Part shown: piece by piece, positions 33,866-42,859 of the stretch | Layout: every line of letters starts with the position of its first letter | How positions within the stretch are numbered: position 1 is the first letter of the stretch | Origin: Paracoccaceae bacterium | Lineage (GTDB): Bacteria > Pseudomonadota > Alphaproteobacteria > Rhodobacterales > Rhodobacteraceae | Assembly (NCBI GenBank): GCA_018607905.1 | Contig: JABBAP010000072.1 | Span: 1-64,000, forward strand | Direction of reading: 5' to 3' | Length of the DNA: 64,000 bases | Made by a program: the position numbers and the translations under genes | The notes under the pieces: model-generated | Told to the model about the DNA's origin: nothing | What the model saw: only the letters and a program-made list of their open reading frames with translations | Databases searched by the model: none

Positions 33866-34765
33866 TTAAAGCGTGACTTCGCAGTCGATAGAAATCGCGC
33901 CCTCTGCATCTGGGTGGTTTGTCGGGGATAGGCTGCATTTTGGTGGCAATAGCATGGTTTCACGGCGCAGCAGCACGGGGGGTTGGCCTGCAACGCAAAC
34001 ATAGACCCCGTTTGAGGACACATCGCGCAAGTAAGCGTGATCTTTGCGCATTTCCAACACGGCGTGTTGGCGTGAAACCCAGCCAAATGGCAAAACCAGA
34101 TCGCAGGTTTCGGATCGCCCGATGGTGATTTCGCGGCCCGACGAACACACTACAGTTTCCCCATCAAAGGTGATTTTGGCTTGCGATGTGGGGGCGGGTG
34201 TTGTGGCCGCTGCGGATAATCCATCGCTTTTGCCAAAGAAAATTTGCGTTCCCATGTCGAGGTTTGGCACGGCGTAACGGTACACGTTTGCGGCGTCGCG
34301 TTTGCCTTTTAGATGACGGGTGTCAAAGAAGGTCAGCTCGGCTTGGCTCGAGGTATTTACTTTGGAGCGTAATAACTCGCTGCAAATGGCTTCGTTTGCA
34401 TTGGCGAGGCTGGAGAAACGGGCGGCGGCGTTGACGCAATCGCCAAAGATATCGTCGCGCACGCGGATCACATCGCCGAAATCGAGGCCGATGTGGACCA
34501 GCAATTCGCCGCCTTCGGTTTTGGCAAGCATGTCGCGGGTGGTTTTGAAGGCGTTCTGGCAATCTTTGAAGGTGCAGACAACATCGTCACCGCGCGAATG
34601 CACGAACTCGCCGTCATGTTCGGCTACTATGCTTTTTAGCAGCGCAAGACAGGCGCTGATTTGTTCGTGGGCTTTGGTGTTTCCGACCCGTTCATAAAGC
34701 GGCGTGCTGCCTGAAATATCAGCGAAAACGATGGCGACGGTTTCTTCCCGTTGCGTGTCAGTCAT
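33866..34765 (-). CDS. Class III nucleotide cyclase with C-terminal FHA domain (copy 2)
   Basis: 299 residues from the ATG at 34765 (AAGGA ahead). Same order as copy 1: FADISGSTPLYERVGNTKAH, HSRGDDVVCTF, FGDCVNAAARF, then an FHA domain (IGRSETCDLVL, SRQHAVLEMRKDHAYLRD, SSNGVYV). His again replaces the usual base-selecting Lys. The FHA halves of the two copies are more alike than the linkers, as after tandem duplication. Both may form heterodimers; a cognate Ser/Thr kinase is not in the window. Confidence 0.9.
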   Translation of the reverse strand: MTDTQREETVAIVFADISGSTPLYERVGNTKAHEQISACLALLKSIVAEHDGEFVHSRGDDVVCTFKDCQNAFKTTRDMLAKTEGGELLVHIGLDFGDVIRVRDDIFGDCVNAAARFSSLANANEAICSELLRSKVNTSSQAELTFFDTRHLKGKRDAANVYRYAVPNLDMGTQIFFGKSDGLSAAATTPAPTSQAKITFDGETVVCSSGREITIGRSETCDLVLPFGWVSRQHAVLEMRKDHAYLRDVSSNGVYVCVAGQPPVLLRRETMLLPPKCSLSPTNHPDAEGAISIDCEVTL

Positions 34766-34890
34766 AAAAATATCCTTGTTCGGGTGCACAATTTTCAAAG
34801 GGGTGTCCCCGTTAATGGCGCGACGATAGGTCAGAGCCAAGAGAAGGGCAAGTAAACCGTTGAAAGGCGTAACGGAATAACCGTGAAACG

Positions 34891-34920
34891 AAAAAAGCCG
34901 CCCCAGATGGAGCGGCTTTT
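34891..34920 (-). terminator. glyA: Intrinsic terminator of glyA
   Basis: Read leftward: AAAAGCCGC, a ten-base loop, GCGGC, then TTTTTT. It starts 21 bases after the glyA stop. The A-tract on the other side makes it able to work in both directions. Confidence 0.85.
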
Positions 34921-34941
34921 GATTGGGAATTTGAGAGGTGT

Positions 34942-36234
34942 TTACAGATCGTCGTAGATCGGGAAACGCGCACAAAGGTTTGCGACTTTGGCTTTGACGG
35001 CGGCTTCAACCGCACTGTTGTTGTCTGGGCCATTCGCCGCAAGCCCATCAACGACTTCGACGATCAAATCACCGATTTCGCGGAATTCTGCTTCACCGAA
35101 ACCACGTGTTGTACCCGCTGGTGTGCCAAGACGGATGCCTGAGGTCACAGTTGGTTTTTCAGGGTCAAACGGGATGCCGTTTTTGTTGGTCGTGATATGC
35201 GCACGACCAAGGGCCGCATCGGTGATGTTGCCCGTCACCCCTTTGGGGCGCAGATCGACCAGCATAACGTGGGTGTCCGTGCCGCCCGTGACGATATCAA
35301 GGCCGCCCTTCATCAGTTGATCTGCCAAGGCTTGCGCGTTCTTGATGACCTGCTGTTGGTAGGTTTTGAATTCTGGGCGCAGGGCTTCGCCAAAGGCAAC
35401 TGCTTTGCCTGCGATCACGTGCATCAACGGGCCGCCTTGGATACCGGGGAAAATGGCAGAGTTGAATTTCTTGGCCAAAGCCTCGTCATTTGTGAGGATC
35501 ATGCCACCGCGTGGGCCGCGCAGGGTTTTATGCGTGGTTGTGGTGGCGACATGGGCGTGTGGGAACGGGGAGGGGTGAACGCCAGCGGCCACGAGGCCCG
35601 CAAAGTGTGCCATGTCGACGTGCAGATATGCGCCAACGCTGTCTGCGATTTCGCGCATTCTGGCAAAGTCGATTTGACGTGGAATGGCGGAGCCACCTGC
35701 GATTAGCATTTTTGGTTTATGCTCGTTGGCGAGGTCTTGGACTTGGTCGTAATCTAGCAGGTTATCTTGTTTGCGCACGCCGTACTGGATGGCGTTAAAC
35801 CATTTGCCAGATTGGTTTGGTTTTGCGCCGTGGGTAAGGTGGCCACCTGCATCGAGCGACATGCCAAGGATGGTATCGCCAGGTTGAAGCAGCGCTTGCA
35901 TCACGCCTTGATTGGCTTGCGAGCCAGAGTTTGGTTGCACATTGGCAAAGTCACAGGCGAAAAGTTCGCAGGCGCGCGAAATCGCGAGGTTTTCAGCCAC
36001 GTCAACAAATTGGCAGCCGCCATAGTAACGACGCCCAGGGTAACCTTCGGCGTATTTGTTGGTCATCACGGAGCCTTGGGCCTGCATGACGGCTTTGGAC
36101 ACGATGTTTTCGGATGCGATCAGTTCGATCTCGTCGCGTTGGCGGCCAAGTTCGTTGGTGATGGAGCCAAAAAGCTCTGGGTCCCGAGAGGAGAGGTCTT
36201 CGGTGAAGAAGCCAGCATCGCGTACGTTTGTCAT
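34942..36234 (-). CDS. glyA: Serine hydroxymethyltransferase
   Basis: 430 residues, full length. It interconverts serine and glycine with tetrahydrofolate, supplying C1 units. PLP Lys is in [14 protein letters not shown], with IASENIVS near residue 39, [15 protein letters not shown] near 59 and [12 protein letters not shown] near 209 as expected. Cytoplasmic. It is a single-gene unit with its own terminator, divergent from nadK. Confidence 0.98.
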   Translation of the reverse strand: MTNVRDAGFFTEDLSSRDPELFGSITNELGRQRDEIELIASENIVSKAVMQAQGSVMTNKYAEGYPGRRYYGGCQFVDVAENLAISRACELFACDFANVQPNSGSQANQGVMQALLQPGDTILGMSLDAGGHLTHGAKPNQSGKWFNAIQYGVRKQDNLLDYDQVQDLANEHKPKMLIAGGSAIPRQIDFARMREIADSVGAYLHVDMAHFAGLVAAGVHPSPFPHAHVATTTTHKTLRGPRGGMILTNDEALAKKFNSAIFPGIQGGPLMHVIAGKAVAFGEALRPEFKTYQQQVIKNAQALADQLMKGGLDIVTGGTDTHVMLVDLRPKGVTGNITDAALGRAHITTNKNGIPFDPEKPTVTSGIRLGTPAGTTRGFGEAEFREIGDLIVEVVDGLAANGPDNNSAVEAAVKAKVANLCARFPIYDDL

Positions 36235-36251
36235 TTCGAAGATTCCTGTTG

Positions 36252-36279
36252 TTGGTGGGCCGTTTGGGCAGGGTATAAT
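36252..36279 (+). promoter_or_regulatory. Possible promoter toward nadK
   Basis: TTGGTG at 36252..36257, 16 bases, then a perfect TATAAT at 36274..36279. It points toward nadK, 240 bases away, and toward the small ORF at 36408. The -35 is weak. Confidence 0.35.
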
Positions 36280-36407
36280 CGGTGTTGTCGTGCCCAGAAT
36301 ACCCAGATGCGACGAATTTTATATCTTGGGGGACGCAATATGGGGAATCAGCGCGTTTGCAAAGGCGCAAATGGTCGCAAAACGGTGAAATTTCAGTGTG
36401 CCATTGT

Positions 36408-36527
36408 ATGCAGAAAATGATCGTTATCGGGTGTTTATGGGCCTTTCTGTGGGGTTTCGCTTGCGCTGCGCGGCTGGCAAGGGAATGGTGGTGCGTGAAA
36501 GATAAAGGCGCGCGAGATGCGATTTAA
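36408..36527 (+). CDS. Possible 39-residue membrane peptide ahead of nadK
   Basis: [17 protein letters not shown] followed by [15 protein letters not shown]: one hydrophobic helix and a basic/aromatic tail. The stop overlaps the nadK start by 11 bases, which would allow coupling. There is no convincing ribosome binding site, and the ORF could be chance. A second ATG at 36417 is in frame. Confidence 0.3.
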   Translation: MQKMIVIGCLWAFLWGFACAARLAREWWCVKDKGARDAI

Positions 36528-37281
36528 GAAGATCAGTTTTTTGGCAAGCAAGGCCGATATCGCACAAGAGGCGCGCGCCGCGTTGATTGGGCGTTACGGT
36601 GATGTGCCTCCCGTGCAGGCGGATTTGATTGTCGCACTTGGGGGCGATGGATTTATGCTGTCGACGTTGCATGCGACGCAAGGACTGCGTGCGCCTGTGT
36701 ACGGGATGAACCGAGGCACGGTCGGGTTTTTGATGAACGAATACGCGCCAGAGGGTTTGACGGATCGTTTGGCAGACGCCGAAGAAGCGGTGATCCATCC
36801 GCTGCGCATGAAGGCGCATTGTGTTGGCGGCGAAGAGGTTGAGGCGCTGGCGATCAACGAGGTTTCGCTGCTGCGCGAAGGGCCACAAGCCGCCAAGTTG
36901 CGGATTTTGGTGGATGGCAAGGAGCGCATGGCAGAGCTGGTGTGTGATGGGGCGTTGTTGGCGACGCCTGCTGGATCGACCGCCTATAACTATTCTGCGC
37001 ACGGGCCGATTTTGCCGATTGGCGCCGAGATTTTGGCATTGACGGCAGTGGCTGCATTTCGACCACGACGGTGGCGCGGGGCCTTATTGCCGATCAGCGC
37101 GAAGGTGCGCTTTGAGGTGTTGGAGCCAGAGAAACGCCCTGTTCAGGCTGTCGCGGATAGTTTTGAAGTGCGCACCGTGGAGTGGGTGGAAATTGCCAGT
37201 GCGCCCGAAGTGTCGCATCGGTTGCTGTTTGATCCTGAACACGGCCTAGAAGAGCGATTGATCCGTGAGCAGTTCGTCTGA
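36517..37281 (+). CDS. nadK: NAD kinase
   Basis: 254 residues, the short bacterial form. [11 protein letters not shown] near residue 43 is the ATP/NAD site, followed by [22 protein letters not shown] and [23 protein letters not shown] (in parts). It phosphorylates NAD to NADP in the cytoplasm. ATG with AAAGGCG upstream. Its end overlaps the GNAT gene start by 17 bases. Confidence 0.96.
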   Translation: MRFKKISFLASKADIAQEARAALIGRYGDVPPVQADLIVALGGDGFMLSTLHATQGLRAPVYGMNRGTVGFLMNEYAPEGLTDRLADAEEAVIHPLRMKAHCVGGEEVEALAINEVSLLREGPQAAKLRILVDGKERMAELVCDGALLATPAGSTAYNYSAHGPILPIGAEILALTAVAAFRPRRWRGALLPISAKVRFEVLEPEKRPVQAVADSFEVRTVEWVEIASAPEVSHRLLFDPEHGLEERLIREQFV

Positions 37282-37774
37282 TTTTCAAATAAACGCAGGG
37301 CGCGGCGTTGTATTGCGCCGGTTGAATGGCGCGGATTTGGCGGCTTTTCAGGCTTATCGGCGCGATCCAGAGGTAGGTAAATACCAAGACTGGTCACGGA
37401 TGGATGACGCTGAAGCGTTGGGGTTTCTGAACCACATGGCAGAGGTTGATTTGTTTCAGCGCGGACGTTGGTCGCAGATCGGTATTGCGCTGAACGGTGG
37501 GTTGATCGGAGACATGGGTGTTTTGTTGGATGCAGATGCGCCTGAGGCAGAAGTTGGGGTGACATTAGCGGCTAGTGCGCAACGAAAGGGGTTGGGCGAA
37601 GTCGCGGTGCGGGCGTTGTTTTCGTATTTGTTTGACGATTTAGGGTTGGAGCGCATTATTGCGGGGGCTGATCTGGAGAATGCACGTTCCATCGCGCTGA
37701 TGGAACGGTTGGGGATGGAAAAGACCGGCGCGGCAAATGGCGATGTGGATTACGTGTTGCACCGTGCGAATTGA
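37265..37774 (+). CDS. GNAT-family N-acetyltransferase (RimJ/RimL type)
   Basis: 169 residues from a GTG at 37265 inside the 3' end of nadK. The pattern [23 protein letters not shown] at the N-terminus, [23 protein letters not shown] (acetyl-CoA loop) and [17 protein letters not shown] is typical of Acetyltransf_3 enzymes that acetylate protein N-termini or small molecules. Substrate unknown. Coupled to nadK by overlap. Confidence 0.9.
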   Translation: MSSSSDFQINAGRGVVLRRLNGADLAAFQAYRRDPEVGKYQDWSRMDDAEALGFLNHMAEVDLFQRGRWSQIGIALNGGLIGDMGVLLDADAPEAEVGVTLAASAQRKGLGEVAVRALFSYLFDDLGLERIIAGADLENARSIALMERLGMEKTGAANGDVDYVLHRAN

Positions 37775-37796
37775 GTGCTGCGCACGTTTCTTTTGA

Positions 37797-37819
37797 GGGT
37801 TGAGCCAAAGGCTCAATCC
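37797..37819 (+). terminator. Triloop hairpin after the GNAT gene
   Basis: GGGTTGAGCC, loop AAA, GGCTCAATCC: ten pairs including one G-U. It begins 23 bases after the GNAT stop. No T-run follows, so it may be a processing or Rho-related structure rather than a full intrinsic terminator. Confidence 0.45.
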
Positions 37820-37835
37820 CGTGTGCCGTTGGCAA

Positions 37836-37858
37836 GGATATTTAAGGGCCAGAAGAAG
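37836..37858 (+). repeat. Dispersed GGATATTT...CCAGAAGAAG motif, copy 2
   Basis: GGATATTTAAGGG then CCAGAAGAAG. It is intergenic between convergent genes and follows the triloop hairpin by 17 bases. See copies at 14657 and 55400. Confidence 0.65.
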
Positions 37859-37875
37859 TTGGGTAGCGGTCGTCG

Positions 37876-38040
37876 TTAGGGTAGGCTGAGTTTTGCCATG
37901 CGGTCGCAGTCGATTGTCCAGATTTAGCCTGTAACAAAAGCGGCTTGATTTGAGGCGAGCCATGTGACGAGGTTTGCGACCTCTGCGGGTGAACCTGTGC
38001 GCCACGGGGTGAACCGAGAGTTTGGATGAAGGCGGTGTTT
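37876..38040 (-). pseudogene. C-terminal remnant of a short-chain dehydrogenase
   Basis: Read leftward in one frame this gives RTGSPAEVANLVTWLASN, then QAAFVTG, a TAA stop, IWTIDCDRMAKLSLP and a second stop. This is the usual SDR end (R-x-G-x-P-x-EVA ... SD/NQAAFVTG-Q-x-W-x-IDGG), with Gln changed to a stop and GG changed to CD. Nothing upstream encodes the rest of an SDR: the Lin0512 gene ends at 38056. It is a decayed fragment, probably left by a deletion. Confidence 0.8.
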
Positions 38041-38055
38041 GGGTCGGGGTCGGTT

Positions 38056-38421
38056 TTAAGAGGACAGCTTATAGGCGGATTGGTCGATTGGATAATACGC
38101 TTCGATTGCGGCAATGGCGATGACGCTGGCGGTTGTGCCATCCGCCGAGGGGATGTTTTGGCCCCCTTGAACGGCACTGACTTGCGCGTTTCCACGGGGC
38201 AGTTCAGCGGCGATACGCGCGGTATCGAGTGCGCTTGGATCTTGGACGCCGATGGTGACTTTGACTGTCATCATTTTGTGATCAAGGCCGAGTTCAGAAA
38301 ACAGGGTGAGGGACGAGTGGCGGATGGCGTCGTTTACCGCGCGAATGGCGGCTTTGGTGTAATCAAGGCCGTAAAGATCGGTGCCAGTGCCGGTTTCTAG
38401 GATGATGCGCTGTTGTTTCAT
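38056..38421 (-). CDS. Lin0512-family protein (copy 2)
   Basis: 121 residues. ETGTGTDLYGLDYTKAAIRAVNDAIRHSSL (in parts) at the N-terminus is the family signature, and the protein ends in a VIAIAAIEAYYP strand. Function is unknown in all species. It is coupled to its paralogue (ATG overlaps the TGA of the upstream gene). The pair probably forms hetero-oligomers. Confidence 0.85.
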   Translation of the reverse strand: MKQQRIILETGTGTDLYGLDYTKAAIRAVNDAIRHSSLTLFSELGLDHKMMTVKVTIGVQDPSALDTARIAAELPRGNAQVSAVQGGQNIPSADGTTASVIAIAAIEAYYPIDQSAYKLSS

Positions 38422-38768
38422 TTTGCAGGCTCCATATCAAAGGACACAACAATGGCAGCGTTGGCGATCACAGTGTGATCCGTGGTGTCTGGCTTGGCGA
38501 TATCGAGGCCACCGTGGGAGGCGGTTATGGCGATTTGGCCGTAGGGGAACATGTCTTTCAGGGCGTCTGTGTCGACCTTGGCTGGGTTTTGGACGGCTAT
38601 GTCGACGTCAACAATCATCGATTCTTTGGGGAAGCCAAACGCGGGCGCAACGGTTAAGGAATTGCGCCAAAGCGCGTTTTGGATCGCGCGGCGTGCGGCG
38701 GCGGTGTAATCCATGCGACGCAGGGATGTTCCGTGGCCAATTTCGAGTGCGACGCGGGTTTTGGGCAT
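38418..38768 (-). CDS. Lin0512-family protein (copy 1)
   Basis: 116 residues with EIGHGTSLRRMDYTAAARRAIQNAL near the N-terminus, aligning with the paralogue downstream, and VIANAAIVVSFD near the end. The two share order of motifs but are clearly diverged, an old duplication. ATG at 38768 follows AAAGGAAATC. No function known for the family. Confidence 0.85.
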   Translation of the reverse strand: MPKTRVALEIGHGTSLRRMDYTAAARRAIQNALWRNSLTVAPAFGFPKESMIVDVDIAVQNPAKVDTDALKDMFPYGQIAITASHGGLDIAKPDTTDHTVIANAAIVVSFDMEPAK

Positions 38769-38898
38769 TTGATTTCCTTTGGTCGATGTTGCGCGGAGGT
38801 AACCTTAGCCAGTTTGGTTGTGCAAGGGCCGTTGGGCGAATTGTTTTCGCGGTTGGTTTGGGGTAGAGCTTGAGTCTTAGAATTTTTGCGGAGTTATC

Positions 38899-39987
38899 AT
38901 GGCGTTGAGTGCAAACGAACAGGTGCGGTATTGGGGCGTTGGGGCCGTGGTTCTGCTGTTGGCGATGTGGATGATGGGCAATGTTTTGTTGCCGTTCATC
39001 ACAGGCATGGCGATTGCCTATTTCCTGGACCCAGTGGCGGACAGATTGGAAGCGGCGGGGACGTCGCGCAGTGTGGCGACGACGATAATTACGCTGGCGG
39101 CTGTGGTTGTTATTTTGCTGATGCTGGTGGTTTTGGTGCCTTTGTTGGTGCGCCAAACTGCGGGTTTCGTATCGGCTCTTCCTGAATATGTTGCGCAATT
39201 TCAAACCTTTATCCGGGCTCGGTTTCCAGAAGCGTTTCAAGAAGGGTCCGCTGTTTTACAAGGTTTAAGTTCGTTAATCGAGTTTGTGCGATCCAAGGGG
39301 GGTGATTTGGCGAATGCGTTGCTCGCGTCTGCTTTTACCATCGTGGATGTTGCGATTTTCATGGTCGTGGCACCCGTGGTGGCGTTTTATATGCTGCTAG
39401 ATTGGGATCGAATGATTGCAACGATTGATGATTGGATTCCACGCGATCATTTGGAAACCGTGCGCGGATTGGCGCGCCAAGTGGACAATGTGTTGGCGGG
39501 TTTCGTGCGCGGGCAGTTGACGGTTTGCGGAATCTTAGGCGCATTTTATGCTGTGGCGCTGATGATTGTCGGGCTGCAATTTGGCGTGGTGATCGGGCTG
39601 ATTGCGGGTTTGTTGACGTTTATTCCCTATGTGGGGTCTGTGATCGGTGGCGTTTTGTCGATTGGGTTGGCGCTGTTTCAATTCTGGGATGATCCGATTT
39701 GGATTGTCGCGGTGTTGGTGATTTTTGTGATTGGGCAGATACTGGAAGGCAATTTCTTGACGCCAAAATTGGTTGGCCGATCCGTTGGATTGCACCCTGT
39801 TTGGTTGATGTTCGCGCTGTCCGCATTTGGCAGTTTCATGGGGTTCACGGGCATGCTGATTGCCGTGCCAGTGGCTGCGATGTTGGGCGTGTTTTTCAGA
39901 TTTGGCATTGGGCAATATCTGGGTGGGCGGCTTTATACGGGGCTGGTTGGCAAAGAAGATGACGTGAAAGACGGCACAGATGGCTGA
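38899..39987 (+). CDS. AI-2E/PerM-family membrane transporter
   Basis: 362 residues with about eight helices. The family signature is seen near the C-terminus (GLIAGLLTFIPYVGSVIGG, QILEGNFLTPKLVGRSVGLHP, PVWLMFALSAFGSFMGFTGMLIAVPVAA in parts). Members export autoinducer-2 or act as Na+/H+ antiporters; the substrate here is unknown. First gene of a four-gene unit with hdaA, ppk and ppx; it overlaps hdaA by eight bases. Confidence 0.92.
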   Translation: MALSANEQVRYWGVGAVVLLLAMWMMGNVLLPFITGMAIAYFLDPVADRLEAAGTSRSVATTIITLAAVVVILLMLVVLVPLLVRQTAGFVSALPEYVAQFQTFIRARFPEAFQEGSAVLQGLSSLIEFVRSKGGDLANALLASAFTIVDVAIFMVVAPVVAFYMLLDWDRMIATIDDWIPRDHLETVRGLARQVDNVLAGFVRGQLTVCGILGAFYAVALMIVGLQFGVVIGLIAGLLTFIPYVGSVIGGVLSIGLALFQFWDDPIWIVAVLVIFVIGQILEGNFLTPKLVGRSVGLHPVWLMFALSAFGSFMGFTGMLIAVPVAAMLGVFFRFGIGQYLGGRLYTGLVGKEDDVKDGTDG

Positions 39988-40651
39988 ACAACTGGTGTTC
40001 GATCTGCCTGTTGAAACGGCGTTTGGACGAGATGATTTCTTTACGTCGGCTGCAAATTCTGAGGCTGTGAGTGCAATCGAAAACTGGCGCGAATGGCCGC
40101 TTGGTAAGTTGGTTTTGGCGGGGCCTGCGGGCGCTGGAAAATCCCATTTGGCGCAAATTTGGACTGAAATATCTGGTGGTTCTGTCTTGGATGCAAGCGC
40201 GGATTGGAGCGTTGGCGGGGTTTCTGGCCCTGTCTGTGTTGAAAACCTGCACGCGATTGTCGGCAATAGAAGTGCGGAAGAAAAGCTGTTTCATTTGCAC
40301 AATGTACAGGGTGAAAATGGGCGGGCACTGTTGATGACAGGGCAAGGAGCGCCGAGCAGTTGGGCGTTTGCTCTGCCAGATTTAGCGAGCCGTGTGCAGG
40401 GTAGCCACCTCGTGCAATTGGGCGCGCCTGATGATACGTTGTTGGCAGCCGTGTTGTTGAAACAATGTGGCGACCGCCAGATGCAGGTTGAACCGGGGGT
40501 CGTGGAATTTATTCTGCGCCGTGCGGAGCGATCCTTTGTTGGAATGCGCGATTTGGTTGCGGTGCTGGATCGCGTTTCGCTGCAACGCAAAAAGCCGATA
40601 GGGCAAAGATTGGTGCGCGAGATATTGGCGCAGATGGAGGAATTGGAATGA
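39980..40651 (+). CDS. hdaA: DnaA-related regulatory ATPase HdaA
   Basis: 223 residues. It opens MAEQLVFDLP, a beta-clamp binding motif, then an AAA+ domain with Walker A GPAGAGKSHL near residue 49 and sensor 2-like RSFVGMRDL near 185. HdaA with the DNA clamp makes DnaA hydrolyse ATP after initiation, preventing re-initiation. The DNA-binding domain of DnaA is absent, as expected. Overlaps both neighbours, so co-translated with the permease and ppk. Confidence 0.93.
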   Translation: MAEQLVFDLPVETAFGRDDFFTSAANSEAVSAIENWREWPLGKLVLAGPAGAGKSHLAQIWTEISGGSVLDASADWSVGGVSGPVCVENLHAIVGNRSAEEKLFHLHNVQGENGRALLMTGQGAPSSWAFALPDLASRVQGSHLVQLGAPDDTLLAAVLLKQCGDRQMQVEPGVVEFILRRAERSFVGMRDLVAVLDRVSLQRKKPIGQRLVREILAQMEELE

Positions 40652-42855
40652 AAGACGGCGTTGTAACATCCCCTGCTGTGCAGCCAGATTTTCTGCACAA
40701 TCCGATCCCTGATGCGGTAGAATTTCCCGATCTCGACATCACCAGTTCGGAGCGGTTTTTCAATCGCGAAATCAGTTGGTTGAAATTTAACACCCGCGTG
40801 CTGGAAGAAGCGCAAAATCCGCGTTTGCCTGTGTTGGAACGGGTGAAAATGCTGGCGATTTCTGGTACAAATCTGGATGAATTTTACACCGTGCGCGTGG
40901 CGGGCCTGCGCGAAATGGTGCGCAATAACATTCGCCGTCCTGCGCTGGATGGTAAAGTGCCGCAACAACAATTGGATGCGATTGACCAAGATGCGCGCGC
41001 GTTGATGCAGACGCAGCAGGATGTTTGGGTTGATCTGCAATCTGAAATGAAGCGCGTTGGCATTGATATTCTGGCGCGTTCAGAACTATCGGCTGATGAT
41101 CGCGCCTATCTTAAACAGGTGTTTGTCGATCAGATTTTCCCGATCCTGACGCCGCTGGCGATTGACCCCGCGCATCCGTTTCCGTTCATTCCAAACACCG
41201 GTCTGACGCTGGCATTGGAGTTGAAACGCAAGACCGACAAGCGCGTGCTGAAATCGCTGTTGCCGATCCCGGCGCAGGTGCAACGGTTTGTGGCGCTGCC
41301 CGATGGGTTGGCTGGCACGCAGCGGCTGATCATGCTCGAGGAAGTGCTGCTGGAGTTTTTGGATCAGCTGTTCCCTGGCTATTCGATTGAGGGGCATTGT
41401 TCGTTTCGGTTGCTGCGCGACAGTGATCTGGAGTTGGAGGACGAAGCCGAGGATTTGGTGCGCGAATTTGAAACTGCGCTAAAGCGGCGGCGGCGCGGCG
41501 AGGTTATTCGCATGACGCTATCCAAGGATGCGCCAAATGGTTTGACGGATGTGATCCTCAGTTCGCTTGGTCTGACAAAAAGCGATGTAATCGAAGTGGA
41601 CGGATTGCTCGGCTTGTCCGATTTGGACGCCGTGATCCTGAAAAGCCGTGGTGATTTGCAATGGCAGACGTTTAAGCCGCGGATGCCAGAACGGGTGCAG
41701 GATTTTGAGGGCGATATTTTCGCGGCGATTGATCAAAAAGACATGTTGTTGCATCACCCTTACGAAACCTTTGACATTGTTGTGGAATTTTTGCGCCAAG
41801 CGGCGCGTGACCCGAATGTCGTGGCGATTAAACAAACGTTGTACCGCACATCAAACGAAAGCCCGATTGTAGAGGCGTTGTGTGAAGCGGCGGAAAACGG
41901 GAAGTCTGTGACGGCGTTGGTGGAGTTGAAAGCGCGCTTCGATGAGGCCGCGAATATTCGCCAATCGCGGCGGTTGGAGCGGGCCGGTGCGCATGTTGTT
42001 TACGGCTTCTTGGATCTAAAAACCCACGCCAAACTGTCGACGGTGGTGCGGCGCGAAGGCGAAAAGCTGAAAACCTATACCCATTTTGGCACGGGGAATT
42101 ACCATCCGATCACGGCGAAATTTTACACCGACCTGTCGTTCTTTACCTGCGACACTGAATTGGGCCACGATGCGACCAAGGTTTTTAACTACATTTCGGG
42201 GTATGTTCAGCCGCAGGGATTGAACAAACTGTCTGTGTCGCCGCTGTATTTGAAACGTGATTTACTGGCGATGATCCAAGCCGAGGCGGATGCTGTGGCT
42301 GCAGGAAACCCTGGGGTTATTTGGGCCAAAATGAACGCGCTGATTGACGGCGATGTGATTGACGCGCTGTATCGTGCATCCCAAGCGGGGGTGCAGATTG
42401 ATCTGGTTGTGCGCGGTATTTGTGGGCTGCGACCGGGGATTAAGGGATTGTCGGATAATATTCGTGTTAAATCCATCGTTGGGCGGTTTTTGGAACACTC
42501 GCGGATTGTGTGTTTTGGCAATGGCGCTGGTTTGCCGAGCAAGAAGGCGAAGGTGTTTATGTCATCGGCTGATTGGATGGGGCGCAATTTGAAACGCCGC
42601 GTGGAATCTCTGGTGCCGATCACCAATCGAACCGTGCATGCGCAAATCATGAGCCAAGTCATGGCAGCGAATATGGCGGATCAGGTGAATTCGTGGGTGC
42701 TGCAACCCGATGGGTCGTACGTGCGTGATTTGGGGACGGGTAAAGATGCGTGGTTTAATTGTCATAAATTCTTTATGGAAAACCCGTCGCTGTCTGGCCG
42801 TGGTTCGGTTGGGGCCAAAGATGTGCCCAAATTGATGCATAGTGACGAGGGCTGA
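40648..42855 (+). CDS. ppk: Polyphosphate kinase
   Basis: 735 residues, full length. The opening RFFNREISWLKFNTRVLEEA and the two phospholipase-D-like halves are present, with the phospho-accepting His in YGFLDLKTHAKLS and the second motif around NPVIWAKMNALIDGDVIDALY (in part). It makes polyphosphate from ATP at the membrane. Start overlaps hdaA (ATGA), end is near the start of ppx, so synthesis and breakdown enzymes are in one operon. Confidence 0.97.
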   Translation: MKDGVVTSPAVQPDFLHNPIPDAVEFPDLDITSSERFFNREISWLKFNTRVLEEAQNPRLPVLERVKMLAISGTNLDEFYTVRVAGLREMVRNNIRRPALDGKVPQQQLDAIDQDARALMQTQQDVWVDLQSEMKRVGIDILARSELSADDRAYLKQVFVDQIFPILTPLAIDPAHPFPFIPNTGLTLALELKRKTDKRVLKSLLPIPAQVQRFVALPDGLAGTQRLIMLEEVLLEFLDQLFPGYSIEGHCSFRLLRDSDLELEDEAEDLVREFETALKRRRRGEVIRMTLSKDAPNGLTDVILSSLGLTKSDVIEVDGLLGLSDLDAVILKSRGDLQWQTFKPRMPERVQDFEGDIFAAIDQKDMLLHHPYETFDIVVEFLRQAARDPNVVAIKQTLYRTSNESPIVEALCEAAENGKSVTALVELKARFDEAANIRQSRRLERAGAHVVYGFLDLKTHAKLSTVVRREGEKLKTYTHFGTGNYHPITAKFYTDLSFFTCDTELGHDATKVFNYISGYVQPQGLNKLSVSPLYLKRDLLAMIQAEADAVAAGNPGVIWAKMNALIDGDVIDALYRASQAGVQIDLVVRGICGLRPGIKGLSDNIRVKSIVGRFLEHSRIVCFGNGAGLPSKKAKVFMSSADWMGRNLKRRVESLVPITNRTVHAQIMSQVMAANMADQVNSWVLQPDGSYVRDLGTGKDAWFNCHKFFMENPSLSGRGSVGAKDVPKLMHSDEG

Positions 42856-42859
42856 CCGC

